DNA of 64,000 nt from Bathymodiolus thermophilus thioautotrophic gill symbiont (GCF_003711265.1 NZ_CP024634.1:1674001-1738000), one strand, 5' to 3'; numbered from the stretch's first letter, positions 18,137 through 30,000 are shown. The notes: generated by a model from the letters alone, not told the origin. Numbers and translations are program-made.

Positions 18137-18817
18137 CTATCGATCGGCAACAGAGGTGGCGTAGGTAAAAGCGGTATTGGCAGTATTTGCTGTGCAAATT
18201 ATTTTACTGCCGTCTTCTGTGCAAGTAATGGCAGTATTTGTAGTAACTTTTGCTTGTAAAGCTTCAACAATTGCTTTAATTGGAGTGCTGGCATTTACTT
18301 GTGTTACATAAGGAATGTTGTTTATTGTAATAGTGTATGTTTTAGCGGTATTGGCAGATGTTGGAGTGAAGATTGTTACTTGGGCTTTGGCAGATACGGC
18401 GTCTTTTCCTCCGCTAAGTGTTACCTCTGGTTCAGTGTTAATATTTACTGCTGAACTTCCTGGCGATGAACTAAAAAACTCTAAAGTATTAATGTAATTT
18501 GCCAAGTCAGCAGTACTGGATCTTGAATAAAAAAGACGCTGACCGCATGCTATATCTTGATAAGTGTTGTTAAAATGTTTTTGGTAGAATTTACAACCAT
18601 TTGTTGCCGCTCCATGTATAGAAATATAGAGAATATTGCCGCTGGCACCTAAGCGTTTTTTTGCGGTAATAGTGAGTCCTAGAAGCTGAGCAGAGGCATT
18701 TACACGAGGCTGCTCAGGTACTGTTGGCGTGTTACTTATGTCAATTGTATTAGTTGCTAAGGCTTGGGTGGATAACAATAGCATCATGTTGACGATAAAA
18801 CGATTAAATGTGTTCAT
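18137..18817 (-). CDS. Secreted protein sharing the MNTFNRFI leader with the 47-64 kb surface array
   Basis: 226 aa. The signal peptide MNTFNRFIVNMMLLLSTQAL is almost the same as those of the large surface proteins at 53, 56, 59.5 and 62.9 kb. The mature part is Thr/Ala/Ser rich with a GCKFYQKHFNNTY...ACGQ segment (two Cys) and a terminal ITCTEDGSKIICTANTA pair of Cys. It has no cadherin repeats and no membrane tail, and ends ATSVADR. Its end resembles the start of a phage-tail or flagellin-like beta domain, but no family is assigned. It may be a truncated relative or an independent secreted product. Confidence 0.65.
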   Translation of the reverse strand: MNTFNRFIVNMMLLLSTQALATNTIDISNTPTVPEQPRVNASAQLLGLTITAKKRLGASGNILYISIHGAATNGCKFYQKHFNNTYQDIACGQRLFYSRSSTADLANYINTLEFFSSSPGSSAVNINTEPEVTLSGGKDAVSAKAQVTIFTPTSANTAKTYTITINNIPYVTQVNASTPIKAIVEALQAKVTTNTAITCTEDGSKIICTANTANTAFTYATSVADR

Positions 18818-18939
18818 AATAAAGCTCCTAGATAATTAGTGGTATTGATATAGAAAAATTTACAGCGCTTGGCAAACAGGTTACAACAAAAGTTTTAAAT
18901 TATTTCATAAAAACAATGTTTATGTGGTTTTTTTTATTA

Positions 18940-19012
18940 TTTATACCATTTTCAAAAATAAACTAAACAATATAGTACCTATAATCGCCCAAGTATTGGC
19001 AGTAAAAATATT
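18940..19012. mobile_element. Half of a family B mini-element
   Basis: ATACCATTTTCAAAAATAAA and then AATCGCCCAAGTATTGGCAG match the left half of the complete family B element at 25637. The weak 68-codon frame at 18941-19147 (minus) reads through it and is not supported as a gene. Confidence 0.6.
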
Positions 19013-19148
19013 ATCAAACACCTTGACTTCTTCAAAAAATAACAAGTCAATACCACTAAGAGTTTTATATTTTACTTCGTCAAGGATAATTATATTATTA
19101 CCAGTATCCATGGTTTCTTTCCCTCGGCAATTTACAATTACACTCATT

Positions 19149-20735
19149 TTATTTTTGTGTTTTCAAATAATCTTCATAATTACCCGCATAATAATTAGCA
19201 CCTGATTCTGTTAATTCGACAATTTTAGTGGAGAGTGATGAGACAAATTCTCTGTCGTGGCTGACGAAAATTAGGGTACCTTCGTAGTTTTCTAGTGCTA
19301 GGTTAAGGGCTTCAATGGATTCCATATCAAGGTGGTTGGTGGGCTCGTCCATAACGAGGACATTAGGGTTTTGTAGCATTAATTTACCGAATAACATTCT
19401 GCCTTTTTCGCCACCAGATAGAGATTTAATGCTTTTATCGATGTCATTTTTACCGAATAACATTTTGCCTAGAACGGCGCGCATATCTTGGATTTCTTGG
19501 CTGGGTTTTTTGAATTGTGCCATCCAGTCTAGGACGCTCATATCTTCTTCGAAGTCGGCACTGTGGTCTTGTGCATAATAGCCGATATTGACATTTTCAC
19601 TCCATTTAATCTTGCCTTTGTCGGCTTTTATTTCGCCAATCAGTGTGCGTAATAGTGTGGTTTTTCCGACACCGTTTTGCCCGATAATGGCAACGCGTTG
19701 GCCGACTTCAAAGATAAAGTTCATGTCTTTTAGGACGGACAAATCGCCAAAACTTTTGGACAGTCCTTCTACTTCGATAAGGTTTCGATGCAGGGTTTTG
19801 TCTTGTTTAAAATTGATATATGGACTGACTCTTGAGGAGGGGCGCATATCGTCTAAAACAATTTTATCAAGTTGTTTTAGGCGTGAAGTTGCTTGTTTGG
19901 ACTTAGAGGCGTTGGCTGAAAAGCGAGAAACAAAGTGCTTGAGTTCTTTCATTTTTGCTTCTTTCTTGGCGTTATCGGTTTGCATTTTTTCTTGAATGGC
20001 AGTTGCTGCAATCATAAAGTCATCATAATTACCGGGGAAAGTTTTTAATGCGCCATAATCTAAATCTGACATATGTGTACAAACGCCGTTTAAAAAATGT
20101 CTATCGTGCGAAATAATAACCATTGTGGCTTTACGGGCTTTCAATATACCTTCTAGCCAGCGAATTGAATTAATATCCAAGTTGTTGGTTGGTTCGTCCA
20201 ATAATAAAATCTCAGGGTCGGAGAATAAAGCTTGTGCCAACAATACACGAAGTTTCCAACCGGGGGCGATTTCGCTCATCAAGCCATAATGTTGGTCTTC
20301 GGGAATGTCTAAACCCAATAGCAATTCACTGGCAGAAGATTCTGCCATATAGCCATCCATTTCGGCAAATTCCATCTCTAATTCTGCCACCTTGGTGCCG
20401 TCTGCTTCGCTCATTTCTGGCAAGGCGTAAATACGGTCTCTTTCTTGCTTAATTTTCCATAATTCGCTATGCCCCATAATCACGGCATCGACCACACGAA
20501 AATCTTCAAACGCAAATTGATCTTGGTGCAAAATGCCCAATCGCTCACCATCGCTAACATGGACTGTGCCTTGCGTTGGCGTCAATTCGCCTGTTAAAAT
20601 CTTCATAAAGGTTGACTTGCCACAACCATTTGCACCAATCAAGCCGTAACGGTTGCCGCCGGAAAATTTGATGGAAATATTTTCAAATAAAGGCTTTTCA
20701 CCAAATTGCATCGTAATGTTAGCAGTAGAAATCAT
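19149..20735 (-). CDS. ybiT: ABC-F family ATPase, YbiT type
   Basis: 528 aa from [20 protein letters not shown]. Two ABC domains are joined by the linker typical of ABC-F proteins, with no membrane segments. Walker A motifs [10 protein letters not shown] and [10 protein letters not shown], signature [11 protein letters not shown] in the second half, Walker [12 protein letters not shown] and [14 protein letters not shown] proteins bind the ribosome E site and act on translation. Length and the [20 protein letters not shown] stretch match YbiT rather than EttA or Uup. The open frame begins 14 codons earlier, but this start fits the family. Confidence 0.92.
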   Translation of the reverse strand: MISTANITMQFGEKPLFENISIKFSGGNRYGLIGANGCGKSTFMKILTGELTPTQGTVHVSDGERLGILHQDQFAFEDFRVVDAVIMGHSELWKIKQERDRIYALPEMSEADGTKVAELEMEFAEMDGYMAESSASELLLGLDIPEDQHYGLMSEIAPGWKLRVLLAQALFSDPEILLLDEPTNNLDINSIRWLEGILKARKATMVIISHDRHFLNGVCTHMSDLDYGALKTFPGNYDDFMIAATAIQEKMQTDNAKKEAKMKELKHFVSRFSANASKSKQATSRLKQLDKIVLDDMRPSSRVSPYINFKQDKTLHRNLIEVEGLSKSFGDLSVLKDMNFIFEVGQRVAIIGQNGVGKTTLLRTLIGEIKADKGKIKWSENVNIGYYAQDHSADFEEDMSVLDWMAQFKKPSQEIQDMRAVLGKMLFGKNDIDKSIKSLSGGEKGRMLFGKLMLQNPNVLVMDEPTNHLDMESIEALNLALENYEGTLIFVSHDREFVSSLSTKIVELTESGANYYAGNYEDYLKTQK

Positions 20736-20850
20736 AAGTTTATTGTTGTTTTTTACAAAACGAACATTATCCCACAAGGATTATTAAAATCTTAACTAAT
20801 CACTTTTGAATTTAAGGTATAAATAGCGGTCAAATTACTTGCTTACCTTT

Positions 20851-21990
20851 ATGCTCTCAAAAATATTCAATAAAACTGCTCAATTGCCTGATAAAAACTT
20901 ACTTGTTGCTATTTTGGCGCTGATAATCTTTGGCTGGATACTGTCATCTTCTGCCTCTATTGGGCATTTTGGTAATTATAGCAAAGCCATTAATCAGGCT
21001 ATTTATATTGTACTTGGTATGTTTTTTGGTCTTTTGGTGCTTAAATCTCCTTTGTCTCTTTACAAAGAAAATCGTTATTGGCTTTTTTTGATTACCATTA
21101 TATTGTTGGCAGTGGTTTTTTCCCCCATAGGCAAAACCATTAATGGCTCTACACGCTGGATTGATTTAGTTGCATTCAAATTGCAACCTTCTGAAATTTT
21201 AAAAATAGTTATTATTTTATTTGTTGCTGGTTTTTTGGTTGAGCAAGAAAAAGACTTAAGACGCCCTTGGATGGGGTTTATCAAAACTTTAGTCATTATT
21301 ACTGTTCCGGGTGTATTGTTACTACTTGAATCTGATTTTGGTGCAACCATTATTGTTGTAGCAACTGTATTGGCAATGTTGCTTGCTTCTGGTGTTTATT
21401 TAAAGCAGTTGTTTATTTTTGGCGGGGTTGCCCTGCTATTCGTGGTTGGCCTCATTTCCCTCAACCCAAACCGAGTTGAGCGCTTTACTTCCTTTTGGAG
21501 AGATGACTTGTGGCTCAATCATTCTGACAAAGTGTGGCAAACCAAACAAGCACTCGTTGGCATTGCCAGAGGCGATTGGACTGGCGTGGGACTGGGTAAT
21601 AGCATTCAAAAATACACCAAATTACCTGAGCCGCATACCGATATGATTTTTGCCATTATCGGTGAAGAGACTGGTATTATTGGCATGCTATTTGTTATCC
21701 TTACCTTTACTTATATTATGCTCAAAGGGTTTAAAATTGCCAAAGAGGCACTTAAAGATAACCGCAGATACAGTTCGTATGTTGGTTTTGGCATTTGCAC
21801 TTGGTTGAGTATGCAATTTAGCGTTAATATCGCTATGAACCTTGGCTTGATTCCACCCAAAGGATTTACCTTGCCATTGGTTAGTTATGGCGGCTCAAGT
21901 ATTATATTTGCACTCATTTCTATGGCGTTATTATTGAGGATCAATATGGAAAATAAAGCGGATTCAACCAAGCGAAAATATTATGTCTAA
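20851..21990 (+). CDS. ftsW: Lipid II polymerase / cell-division protein FtsW
   Basis: 379 aa from ATG at 20851; a TTG four codons upstream is an alternative. About ten transmembrane helices of the SEDS fold are present. Signatures: [44 protein letters not shown] and VSYGGSSI. It polymerises septal peptidoglycan with FtsI. The last 8 bases overlap murG, the gene order of the dcw cluster, although murC and others do not follow. Confidence 0.93.
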   Translation: MLSKIFNKTAQLPDKNLLVAILALIIFGWILSSSASIGHFGNYSKAINQAIYIVLGMFFGLLVLKSPLSLYKENRYWLFLITIILLAVVFSPIGKTINGSTRWIDLVAFKLQPSEILKIVIILFVAGFLVEQEKDLRRPWMGFIKTLVIITVPGVLLLLESDFGATIIVVATVLAMLLASGVYLKQLFIFGGVALLFVVGLISLNPNRVERFTSFWRDDLWLNHSDKVWQTKQALVGIARGDWTGVGLGNSIQKYTKLPEPHTDMIFAIIGEETGIIGMLFVILTFTYIMLKGFKIAKEALKDNRRYSSYVGFGICTWLSMQFSVNIAMNLGLIPPKGFTLPLVSYGGSSIIFALISMALLLRINMENKADSTKRKYYV

Positions 21991-22993
21991 AACTATCTTA
22001 ATAATGGCAGGTGGCACGGGCGGGCATATTTTTCCCGCTTTGGCAATTGCCAAAGCACTCAAATCCCACTCGGTTAATGTTGAGTGGCTTGGCTCAAAAC
22101 ACGGTATGGAAAATACACTGGTGCCCAAACACAATATTAAACTCCACAGCGTTAATGCCGTTGGATTGCGTGGCAAAAGTGCACTCACGCTGATTAAAGC
22201 CCCCTTCTCATTGTCGCTTGCTGTTTTACAAACCTTGCGTGTGTTTTTCAAAGTTAAACCTAGTGCAGTATTGGGCATGGGTGGCTTTGCCTCAGGCATT
22301 GGCGGCTTGGTTGCTTGGGTTTTGCGCATTCCCTTGATTATTCATGAACAAAACTCAATCCCCGGCACCACCAATAAAATGCTATCCAGAATTGCCACCC
22401 AAACTTTTCAAGCATTTGATGGTGCATTTGACAATGCTATCACCACTGGTAATCCTGTGTTATTTAAACCTAAAGAAAATCACAACAACCACAAAAAACT
22501 CAACTTATTGATTGTTGGTGGCAGTCTTGGATCTAAGCCTATCAATGATATTGTCAGTCAATTAAATATCGATATTGAAATTTGGCATCAAACGGGTAAA
22601 CAACACTTAGACAATGTTAAAGCCCAATATGCAAACAAAAATGCAAAGATAACGGCATTTATTGATGATATGGCAGATGCTTACGCATGGGCAGATGTGG
22701 TTTTGTGTCGTGCTGGCGCAATGACAGTGTCGGAATTAATGCTTTCAGCCAAACCCAGTATTTTAATTCCCTTGCCTCATGCGATTGACAATCATCAATT
22801 TTATAATGCCAAAATTTTAGCCGATAACAACGCTGGTATTTTGATTGAACAAAAGGCATTAAGCATTGAATTGTTAACCTCAACACTAACAGCATTCAAC
22901 ACTGAAAAACTCAATGTCATGAGTAAAAATGCAAAAAAACTCGCCAAACCCAATGCGGCAAAAGTCATTGGCAGCTATTTATATCGCCTATAA
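21983..22993 (+). CDS. murG: UDP-GlcNAc:undecaprenyl-PP-MurNAc-pentapeptide GlcNAc transferase
   Basis: 336 aa, a GT-B glycosyltransferase making lipid II at the inner face of the membrane. N-terminal [15 protein letters not shown] glycine loop, [19 protein letters not shown], and the donor site [32 protein letters not shown]. Slightly shorter than the usual ~355 aa but all motifs are present. Cotranslated with ftsW; converges on bioB with 3 bp between. A decayed copy lies at 9545. Confidence 0.95.
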   Translation: MSKTILIMAGGTGGHIFPALAIAKALKSHSVNVEWLGSKHGMENTLVPKHNIKLHSVNAVGLRGKSALTLIKAPFSLSLAVLQTLRVFFKVKPSAVLGMGGFASGIGGLVAWVLRIPLIIHEQNSIPGTTNKMLSRIATQTFQAFDGAFDNAITTGNPVLFKPKENHNNHKKLNLLIVGGSLGSKPINDIVSQLNIDIEIWHQTGKQHLDNVKAQYANKNAKITAFIDDMADAYAWADVVLCRAGAMTVSELMLSAKPSILIPLPHAIDNHQFYNAKILADNNAGILIEQKALSIELLTSTLTAFNTEKLNVMSKNAKKLAKPNAAKVIGSYLYRL

Positions 22994-22996
22994 GGC

Positions 22997-23950
22997 TTAC
23001 ACCAAAGATGCTTGGTTAATGCCCAATCTTTCAAACAGAATTTGGTCGGTATTGGTGTCTGGATTGTCTGTTGTCAATAATTGCTCGCCATAAAAAATAG
23101 AATTTGCACCTGCAAAAAAACACAGTGCTTGCATTGCTTCGCCCATTTCGGTGCGCCCTGCTGATAAACGCACCACTGATTTTGGCATCATAATGCGTGC
23201 CGCTGCAATGGTGCGAACAAATTCACTTTCCGTTGGTGGGGCAACTTTCTCAAATGGGGTACCAGGGATTGGCACCAAAAGATTGAGTGGCACACTATCT
23301 GGGTGTTGTGCTAAATTCGCCAACGAACGCAACATAGATGCTCTATCGGTTTGCCCTTCACCCAAACCCAAGATACCGCCACTGCATACATGAATATCGG
23401 CATTTTGCACAGACTCTAAAGTATCCAATCGGTCTTGAAAATTGCGTGTAGTAATCACATTTGAATAGTTTTCTTTTGAGGTATCAATATTATGATTGTA
23501 ATAATCCAACCCCGCTTCTTTTAAAGTAAATGCTTGTGCTTGCGTCAACATTCCCAGAGTAACACAAGTTTCCATGCCCATAGCCTTCACACCTTGAATC
23601 ATAGGAATGACTTTGTCCAAGCTTTTGTCAGTTGGATTGCGCCAAGCAGCACCCATACAAAAACGAGTCGCCCCTTTGTTTTTTGCTTCTTGTGCCTGTT
23701 CAAGCACTGTATCAACTTCCATTAACTTTTCCCGCTCTAACCCTGTGTCGTATTTAGAACTTTGCGAACAATACGAACAATCTTCTGGGCAAGCGCCCGT
23801 TTTAATGTTTAACAAAGAACTTACTTGAACTTGATTTGGATCAAAATTTTCTCTATGAATCGTGTGCGCTTGAAACAATAAATCATTAAAAGGCAGTGCA
23901 AATAAAGCCTCAACTTCTGTTAGTGTCCAATCATTTCTTAATTCTTTCAT
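22997..23950 (-). CDS. bioB: Biotin synthase
   Basis: 317 aa radical-SAM enzyme inserting sulfur into dethiobiotin. The ACPEDCSYC motif holds the [4Fe-4S] cluster; YYNHNIDTS and the C-terminal RLSAGR motif, whose Arg binds the [2Fe-2S] cluster, are present. Start [17 protein letters not shown] matches the family. No other bio genes are adjacent. A TAAAAT -10-like box occurs ~40 bp before the start. A decayed copy lies at 10757. Confidence 0.95.
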   Translation of the reverse strand: MKELRNDWTLTEVEALFALPFNDLLFQAHTIHRENFDPNQVQVSSLLNIKTGACPEDCSYCSQSSKYDTGLEREKLMEVDTVLEQAQEAKNKGATRFCMGAAWRNPTDKSLDKVIPMIQGVKAMGMETCVTLGMLTQAQAFTLKEAGLDYYNHNIDTSKENYSNVITTRNFQDRLDTLESVQNADIHVCSGGILGLGEGQTDRASMLRSLANLAQHPDSVPLNLLVPIPGTPFEKVAPPTESEFVRTIAAARIMMPKSVVRLSAGRTEMGEAMQALCFFAGANSIFYGEQLLTTDNPDTNTDQILFERLGINQASLV

Positions 23951-24000
23951 CAGTTATCTCATCGCAAATAATTTTTGCTATTTTACAGCCTTTTAGACAC

Positions 24001-24031
24001 AAAAAAGCCGTGCAATTGCACGGCTTTTTTT
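24001..24031 (-). terminator. Intrinsic terminator after glnA
   Basis: AAAAAAGCCGTGC, loop AATT, GCACGGCTTTTTT: a perfect stem with A/T flanks, 20 bp beyond the glnA stop. Works in either direction. Confidence 0.9.
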
Positions 24032-24051
24032 AAGTTAAAACCTAGGTTGGC

Positions 24052-25467
24052 TTAACAACTATAATACATATCAAACTCAACAGGATGAGGAGAAGCGCGT
24101 AATGCGGTTACCTCTTTCATTTTTAGTCCAATAAATGAATCAATTACATTGTCAGTAAACACGCCGCCTTGCTTTAAAAACTCACGGTCTTTGTCAAGCG
24201 CTTCAAGTGCTTGGTCTAACGAACTACAAACCTTAGGAATAGCAGCTTTCTCTTTTTCGCTCAATTCATACAAGTCTTCATCACCCGGCTTTCCTGGTTC
24301 AATTTTATTTTTAATGCCATCAAGTCCTGCCATTAACATCGCTGAAAATGCAAGATACGGGTTAGCCGTTGCATCTGGGAAACGCACCTCAATACGACGA
24401 CCTTTTGGACTAGATACAAAAGGAATACGAATAGCGGCAGAACGGTTTTTAGCCGAATATGCCAACATTTCTGGTGCTTCAAACCCTGGTACCAAACGCT
24501 TATAAGAGTTGGTAGAAGAGTTGGTAAAGGCGTTAAGCGCCTGAGCATGCTTGATAATACCGCCAATATAATAAAGCGCCATTTGACTTAACTTGCCGTA
24601 TTCATCACCATCAAATAAGTTTTTACCATCTTTGAAAATTGACTGATGCACATGCATACCGTTGCCATTATCAACGGCAATTGGCTTAGGCATAAAAGTG
24701 GCAGTTTTGCCGTAAACATGTGCCACATTATGGATGCAGTATTTTAAGATTTGCGTCTCGTCTGCTTTTTTTACCAAAGTGTTAAACAAAGCACCAATTT
24801 CACATTGACCTGCTGTGCCTACTTCATGGTGATGCACTTCAGTGGTTACCCCCATTTCTTCAATGGCCAAACACATTTGTGAGCGTAAATCATGTAATGA
24901 ATCTACAGGAGGAACTGGAAAGTAGCCACCTTTAATTCTAGGACGGTGCCCTTTGTTACCGCCTTCAAAATCAGAACCAGACTCCCAGTCTGCTTCTTCA
25001 GAATTAATTTCATAAAACGCCTTACCTAAGCCAAAACCTGTGTCCCATTTAACACTATCAAAGACAAAAAATTCTGGCTCATTGCCAAAATAAGCAGTGT
25101 CACCAATCCCTATTTCATTTAAATATTCTTCAGCGCGTTTAGCAATAGAACGAGGGTCTTTTTCATAACCCTTCATATCATTTGATTCAATAATATCGCA
25201 AGTAATGTTCAAAGTAGATTCATCGGTAAATGGATCCAAAACTGCCGTTGCTGTATCTGGTTTCATAATCATATCAGATTCATTAATTGGCTTCCAGCCA
25301 GCGATTGAAGAACCATCAAACATTTGCCCTTCTTCTAATTTCTCGCTGTCAATGGTGTGAGCTGGAACACTTACATGGTGTTCTTTGCCTATAGTATCAG
25401 TAAAACGAAAGTCAATAAATTTCACTTCGTTATCCTTTATCATCTTCATTACATCTTTTGCAGACAT
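24052..25467 (-). CDS. glnA: Type I glutamine synthetase
   Basis: 471 aa, the dodecameric GSI-beta length. ATP-dependent amidation of glutamate to glutamine. Signatures: [54 protein letters not shown] and the metal-site RIPFVSS region. The [13 protein letters not shown] segment carries the Tyr that GlnE adenylylates in enteric enzymes, so activity is probably under GlnE/PII control. An AGGAGA site precedes the start. TTGACG with a downstream AATAAT about 130 bp upstream could be its promoter (weak). No ntrBC follows. Confidence 0.97.
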   Translation of the reverse strand: MSAKDVMKMIKDNEVKFIDFRFTDTIGKEHHVSVPAHTIDSEKLEEGQMFDGSSIAGWKPINESDMIMKPDTATAVLDPFTDESTLNITCDIIESNDMKGYEKDPRSIAKRAEEYLNEIGIGDTAYFGNEPEFFVFDSVKWDTGFGLGKAFYEINSEEADWESGSDFEGGNKGHRPRIKGGYFPVPPVDSLHDLRSQMCLAIEEMGVTTEVHHHEVGTAGQCEIGALFNTLVKKADETQILKYCIHNVAHVYGKTATFMPKPIAVDNGNGMHVHQSIFKDGKNLFDGDEYGKLSQMALYYIGGIIKHAQALNAFTNSSTNSYKRLVPGFEAPEMLAYSAKNRSAAIRIPFVSSPKGRRIEVRFPDATANPYLAFSAMLMAGLDGIKNKIEPGKPGDEDLYELSEKEKAAIPKVCSSLDQALEALDKDREFLKQGGVFTDNVIDSFIGLKMKEVTALRASPHPVEFDMYYSC

Positions 25468-25636
25468 ATTTTCTCCTATTTTTTTAAATAATTTTGATTA
25501 CTAACAATCGTTGTTAAACTGTCTGCGCCGTTGCAAACAAAATTTTATTGTTATAAAAACAATCGCATTATTCTACCCTATTTTCCCCGTCAATAGAATA
25601 ATCTCTTAGACTTTTTTAATGAGACCTTTATATAAA

Positions 25637-25805
25637 GTGATACCATTTTTAAAAATAAAATGAATAATATGGTGCTTACAATCGCCCAAGTATTAGCAGT
25701 AAAAATACCTGTAATACTTATTGATAGCATGGATATTTTTACTGCTAATACTTAGGATCAGGGTGAACGCTAGACTGTTTGGTTTATTTTTAAAAATGGT
25801 ATCAC
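25637..25805. mobile_element. Mini-element family B, complete copy
   Basis: 169 bp with perfect 23-bp ends GTGATACCATTTTTAAAAATAAA and its complement. The interior has a second dyad (AGTATTAGCAGTAAAAATA ... TATTTTTACTGCTAATACT). Non-coding. Partial copies at 18940, 42386, 47366, 52676, 55674 and 62278. A family A end (GAGACCTTTATATAAA) abuts it at 25621. The rest of the 25468-26074 gap holds the glnA upstream region and the lectin-gene remnant below. Confidence 0.88.
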
Positions 25806-25821
25806 CATCCAAAGCGCACAC

Positions 25822-25960
25822 AACTGTCGTGGACGATAGCCGTGGCTACCTAGACCATGGATAAAATTCAGCCGAAACGAAGTGTGCTTGAGGTTATTGT
25901 CAGTGCTATACGAGGATGTCCAAAAATCGTTGATGGGGCGAAAACTTGCATTAGACAAAA
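25822..25960 (-). pseudogene. Lcl_C (DUF1566) C-terminal remnant
   Basis: INDFWTSSYSTDNNLKHTSF and RLNFIHGL then SHGYRPRQL reads like the end of an Lcl_C domain (FWSSS...W.L.F...G). Start and final residues are absent, and it lies directly downstream of the 173-aa gene. Also present in R2 at 31513. Confidence 0.55.
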
Positions 25961-26074
25961 GAGTCTACTACGGTGACTAATGTGGCTAACACTGCCAACT
26001 AAAATATCCCCAACTTGAAAACGAAGCATTCACTTGAGTGTTAAGACTGAACTACAACAAGGGAAAAATAAAAA

Positions 26075-26596
26075 TTACTGCTCAGAACGCACTAAACGAA
26101 CATGATGTTTAATAGTGCGTTTATCGGTAGCATTAGAATTATCAGAAAAATTCTGTATCCACGCATTACTAGAATTGCTGGAACTAAGTGAGGACGACCA
26201 AAAAAAGCCATCAGGTGCATTTGGAAATATAGTTGTATTAATACTGGGGTCATAACAATTATCAATTGCAAGTGACCTTAGTTCACTTATGTTTGGCAAG
26301 CGCCAATCTTTGTACCCTGCAAAACCCGAACCTGTATTTACGCTAAGTGGTACTTGCAATGCCTCTTGCCAAGTGTTTGTCGTAAGTGTGCCTGTGGCAC
26401 AATCATTGCCATTAGCACTATGACTCAATCCTTCGGCACATTGTTTCCACATAAGCCCTGTGATTTTATCGGTGATGGTGCTATTGTGATTGGTATAGCG
26501 ACTATCCTGCCAATTGTTAGGAATGTATCCTTGACAAATTTGAGCATTCGCCAAACTTACTAAAAAAGTTAATGTTAAAAAGAGAAGGGTTTTCAT
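26075..26596 (-). CDS. Secreted Lcl_C (DUF1566) domain protein, R1 copy
   Basis: 173 aa. Signal peptide 1-18 (FLTLTFLVSLANA), then one Lcl_C domain: DKITGLMWKQCAEG, TNTWQEALQVPL, GYKDWRLPNISELRSL, FFWSSSLSSSNSSNAW and HHVRLVRSEQ. The fold is C-type-lectin-like; in Legionella Lcl this domain binds sulfated glycans, so an adhesive role is inferred. Two cysteine pairs probably form disulfides. The R2 copy at 31774 is ~92% identical, with changes concentrated near the C-terminal loops. Confidence 0.82.
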   Translation of the reverse strand: MKTLLFLTLTFLVSLANAQICQGYIPNNWQDSRYTNHNSTITDKITGLMWKQCAEGLSHSANGNDCATGTLTTNTWQEALQVPLSVNTGSGFAGYKDWRLPNISELRSLAIDNCYDPSINTTIFPNAPDGFFWSSSLSSSNSSNAWIQNFSDNSNATDKRTIKHHVRLVRSEQ

Positions 26597-26634
26597 GATT
26601 TTTTCCTATTAATTAAAAAATTAAAAATATTGTT

Positions 26635-26796
26635 AAGACCTTTGCATAAAATATGGGTGATTAGCAAAATTCAATTTTTGCCCACTTGGTAATTTTCTTA
26701 AACCTTGTACTAGCAGGGCTAAGTCTGGGTTTAAAAAATTACCAAGTGGGTAAAATGAGGATTCTTGATGATTATTCATATTTATACAAAGGTCTC
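26635..26796. mobile_element. Family A mini-element in R1
   Basis: 162 bp, ends AAGACCTTTGCATAAAATAT and TATTTATACAAAGGTCTC. It lies where a reverse-transcriptase gene would be expected downstream of an Avd gene. The equivalent copy in R2 shows it predates the duplication. Confidence 0.85.
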
Positions 26797-26800
26797 ATTG

Positions 26801-27094
26801 TTAAATTAGATAAGGTTGATTGCTAATGTAACTTAGTGTGTGACTGGATACAAATAGTTGCCTGACTCGGCGTTGTTTGTAGCAATTATATACATAGCCT
26901 TTTATTTTTAACACCTCACTCAAATCACAGACTGTTTTTCTTGTTTTGCTGCCTAGTGTATATTTATGATACCTAAGGAAATGCTGTGCAGTATTCTCCA
27001 TTTCTACAACTAGACGATTGATATTGAGATAAATGGGGAATCTGTTGTGATATTGCATTGGTTTGTATCGCCTGTTATAAAAAAAATAAATCAC
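26801..27094 (-). pseudogene. Avd-like four-helix-bundle gene, frameshifted (R1)
   Basis: 97 codons. Residues ~14-63 (YHNRFPIYLNINRLVVEM, AQHFLRYHKYTLGSKTRK, VCDLSEVLKI) match the pattern of diversity-generating retroelement accessory proteins (Avd): F/LPIY..., a long helix, then F.R.YKYTLG...R. After LKI the frame yields an unrelated tail, while another frame reads MYIIATNNAESGN, like the next Avd helix (I..ANN). The protein is therefore broken; the same break is in the R2 copy. It overlaps the lipoprotein stop by 4 bp, the position Avd holds behind a target gene. No reverse transcriptase is found in the window. Confidence 0.55.
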
Positions 27095-30000
27095 TGTCCG
27101 GAACGCACCAAACGAACATAACCTTTACTATTACGATTGTAGCCGTGATTAAAGCCAGCGCTAAATCGCAGTTGCCACGCAAGGTCGTGATTGTCAGCTT
27201 TAGGTGAAGACGACCAAACGCTTAATGTTGTAACTGTAGATGTGTTTGGAAAGTAATGGTTGTCAATTTTTGGGTTGACCATTCCCTGATGAACAATACT
27301 TCCCAACTCAACAATAGTCGGCACCTTCCAATTGGTAAACCCACAGTAACCATTGCCAGCATTCTTACTGTCCACTAAACTTGTCCAGTCATCATTATAT
27401 GCGCCTCGCTTATTGGCATGGTTTCTGCCCAGTGCAGTTTTTCCACCCCAAGCATATAGAGTAGATTTGTTACTACCAGTTTTTACCTCCCAAACCAATC
27501 CTGTATGGTTGTCTTTCACACAAGACCATTTAGTGCCAGCACTTTCTGTGCCAGTGTCGCCTGTGTCGTCTGCTTCCCATGTTGCATTTTGAATACTTAA
27601 CACATTGCCTGTACTACCAAGTTTGGTGAAATCAAACCCAGCCATGCCGCCACCCACTTTTGCTAAAGTGCCAGCGACTGCTTTGGCATCTCGTCCATGT
27701 GAGCAATCTTGTGCTGCTATTTTTTCGCCTGTGCAAGTGTCATTATTACCCGACTCATAATTCCCGCCCTGAGTTATACCTGTATCATTAAGCACCCCGA
27801 TTAACGGGGTAGCTGTTACTTCGTTAGATTTGTCACTTTCAACGGCACCTTTAGTGGTTGTAACAACAAAATAATATTTAGTGCCATTGGTTAAATTGGT
27901 AATGAATTTACTGTTACTTGTGATATTTTGCAATAACGAGCCACCATTTAAAGAGGCATAGTTTGACAGATCGCTAATACCGTTAAAACTTTGCATTGCA
28001 TAATATACTTGATATTTTGTCGCCCCACTAATTGCGTTCCAAGCCAAGAAAACGGCACCATTGCTTCTGGCTGATGTAAGATTTTCTGGCGTGATTGAAT
28101 CAATGCTGATACTTATCGTGGCCGTACTATCACCTGCTGAGTTAGTGGCTTTAATGGTGTAAGTTGTGGCATCTTGAAGTACGGTTGGTGTACCAGAGAT
28201 TTGACAACTGCCACCAACAAGGGTTATTGTTAAGCCACTTGGAAGACTGGGTTCGCTATTACAACTACTGGCAAGACCGCCTGTATTTATGAACGCAAAA
28301 ACTTCAATACTGGCATTAAGGATTAAATGTTTGACTGATAAATTGGCAAGTACTGGTTTGCTTAAAATAGGAGTGGCACTTACCATGGCACTTAGAGCAC
28401 TTTCAGCATCCCCTTTTACCGCTGTAACAACAAAATAATATTTTGTATCATTGGTTAAGTTGTTAACGGTTCTGCTAACACTAGATGCTTGCACTGACAA
28501 GGCACTACCTAGGTTAGATGCGCTAATTTCATTTTGGGCGTAATATATTTTATATCCTATTGCACCGCTAACTGCACTCCAAGTTAAGTCAACAGCGGCA
28601 TCACCTTTGGTTGCTGTGAGATTTCTTGGCATGCCTAAACCAACACTGATGCTTATCGTAGCTGAACTATCACCGCTTGCATTAGTGGCTTGAATGGTGT
28701 AAGTTGTGGCATTTTGAAGTGCGGTTGGTGTGCCAGAGATTTGGCAACTGCCGTTAGTAAGCATTATTGACAAGCCATTTGGAAGGCTTGTGGCGCTACA
28801 ACTACTAATAGCACCACCTGTATTATTGAACACAAAGGCTGTGATGTTATCATGAAGAATTAAATGTTTGGCTGACAAGCTGGTGATCGATGGCTTGCTT
28901 AAAACAGGAGTGGCACTTATTGCAGCACTTAGAGAACTTTCAACACCCTCTTTTACCGCTGTAACAACAAAATAATATTTTGTGCTATTGGTTAAGTTGT
29001 TAACGATTCCACTAGCATTGGATGCTTGCATTAACAAAGCACTGCCTAAGTTGGATGCACTAATTTCATTTTGGGCGTAATATATTTTATATCCTGTTGC
29101 ACCACTAACTGCACTCCAAGCCAAGGCAATAGTACCATCTCCTATGGTGGCCACCAAGTTTTTTGGCGTATCCAAATCAACTCTAATACTTACTGTGGCT
29201 GTGCTATCGCCTTTTAAATTAGTGGCTTTAACAGTGTAAGTTATGGTGTCTTGTAGTGCAACTGGTGTGCCAGAGATCTCACAACTCCCTTCAGTTAGTG
29301 CTATTGTTAAGCCACTTGGAAGGTTGGGTTCAACACCACAATTACCGGCATCACCACCGATATTGTTAAATGTAAAAGTTGCAGCGCTACCACTAATCAA
29401 GTTTTTGGTTAATAAGTTAATAAGCAACGGGTTGCCAATCATATTTGTTTTAATTTTATCGGCATTAACATTTTTAAACTTACTCTCTAAAGCATTAAGT
29501 GCCATTATTAATTTTTCTACAGTCATCCGATCTAATGTCTTATCAGCTAAATCAACTTTGAATAAATCTATAACCTTGCTAAGACTATTGCTATCGCTTG
29601 CGCCCTGGCTTTCAAATTTTGAAAGCATTGCTAAAATCATTGCATAATTTCCAGCATCGTCATCGCCTACATCAATTTTATCAATATCCGTAGGGAGAAT
29701 TAAGGTAATGCTTTTTCCTGACAAACCAAAAGCATTGGCAACTGTGTTGTTATGCGTATCAATAACCTTATTAAGGTCAGTATCAATTTGTACGGCAATT
29801 TCAGTTAATGGGGTGATGGCAAATTTTTCACCCTCGGTGAAATTAAGTGCTGCTCGCAACATTGGCGACTGTTTTTCATTGTTTGTCGCTTCATCGGTAT
29901 AGTCTCCAGCAGAACATTCAATTAAAGCCTTGCCAGAATAACCAATATTACTAAATGCAACGACACCCTTTTTGCTAATCTTGGAGGTTAATTTATCACC

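Noticed and set aside
18941-19147. 68-codon gene beside ybiT
   Set aside because: Half of it is a family B element end (FTANTWAIIG is read from the element); no ribosome site or relatives recognised.
25822-25960. GTCGTGGACGATAGCCGTGG region as a structured RNA or template repeat
   Set aside because: In the minus frame it reads as an Lcl_C end (FWTSSYS...LNFIHGL), so it is better explained as a gene remnant; it does not match the lipoprotein variable region base for base.
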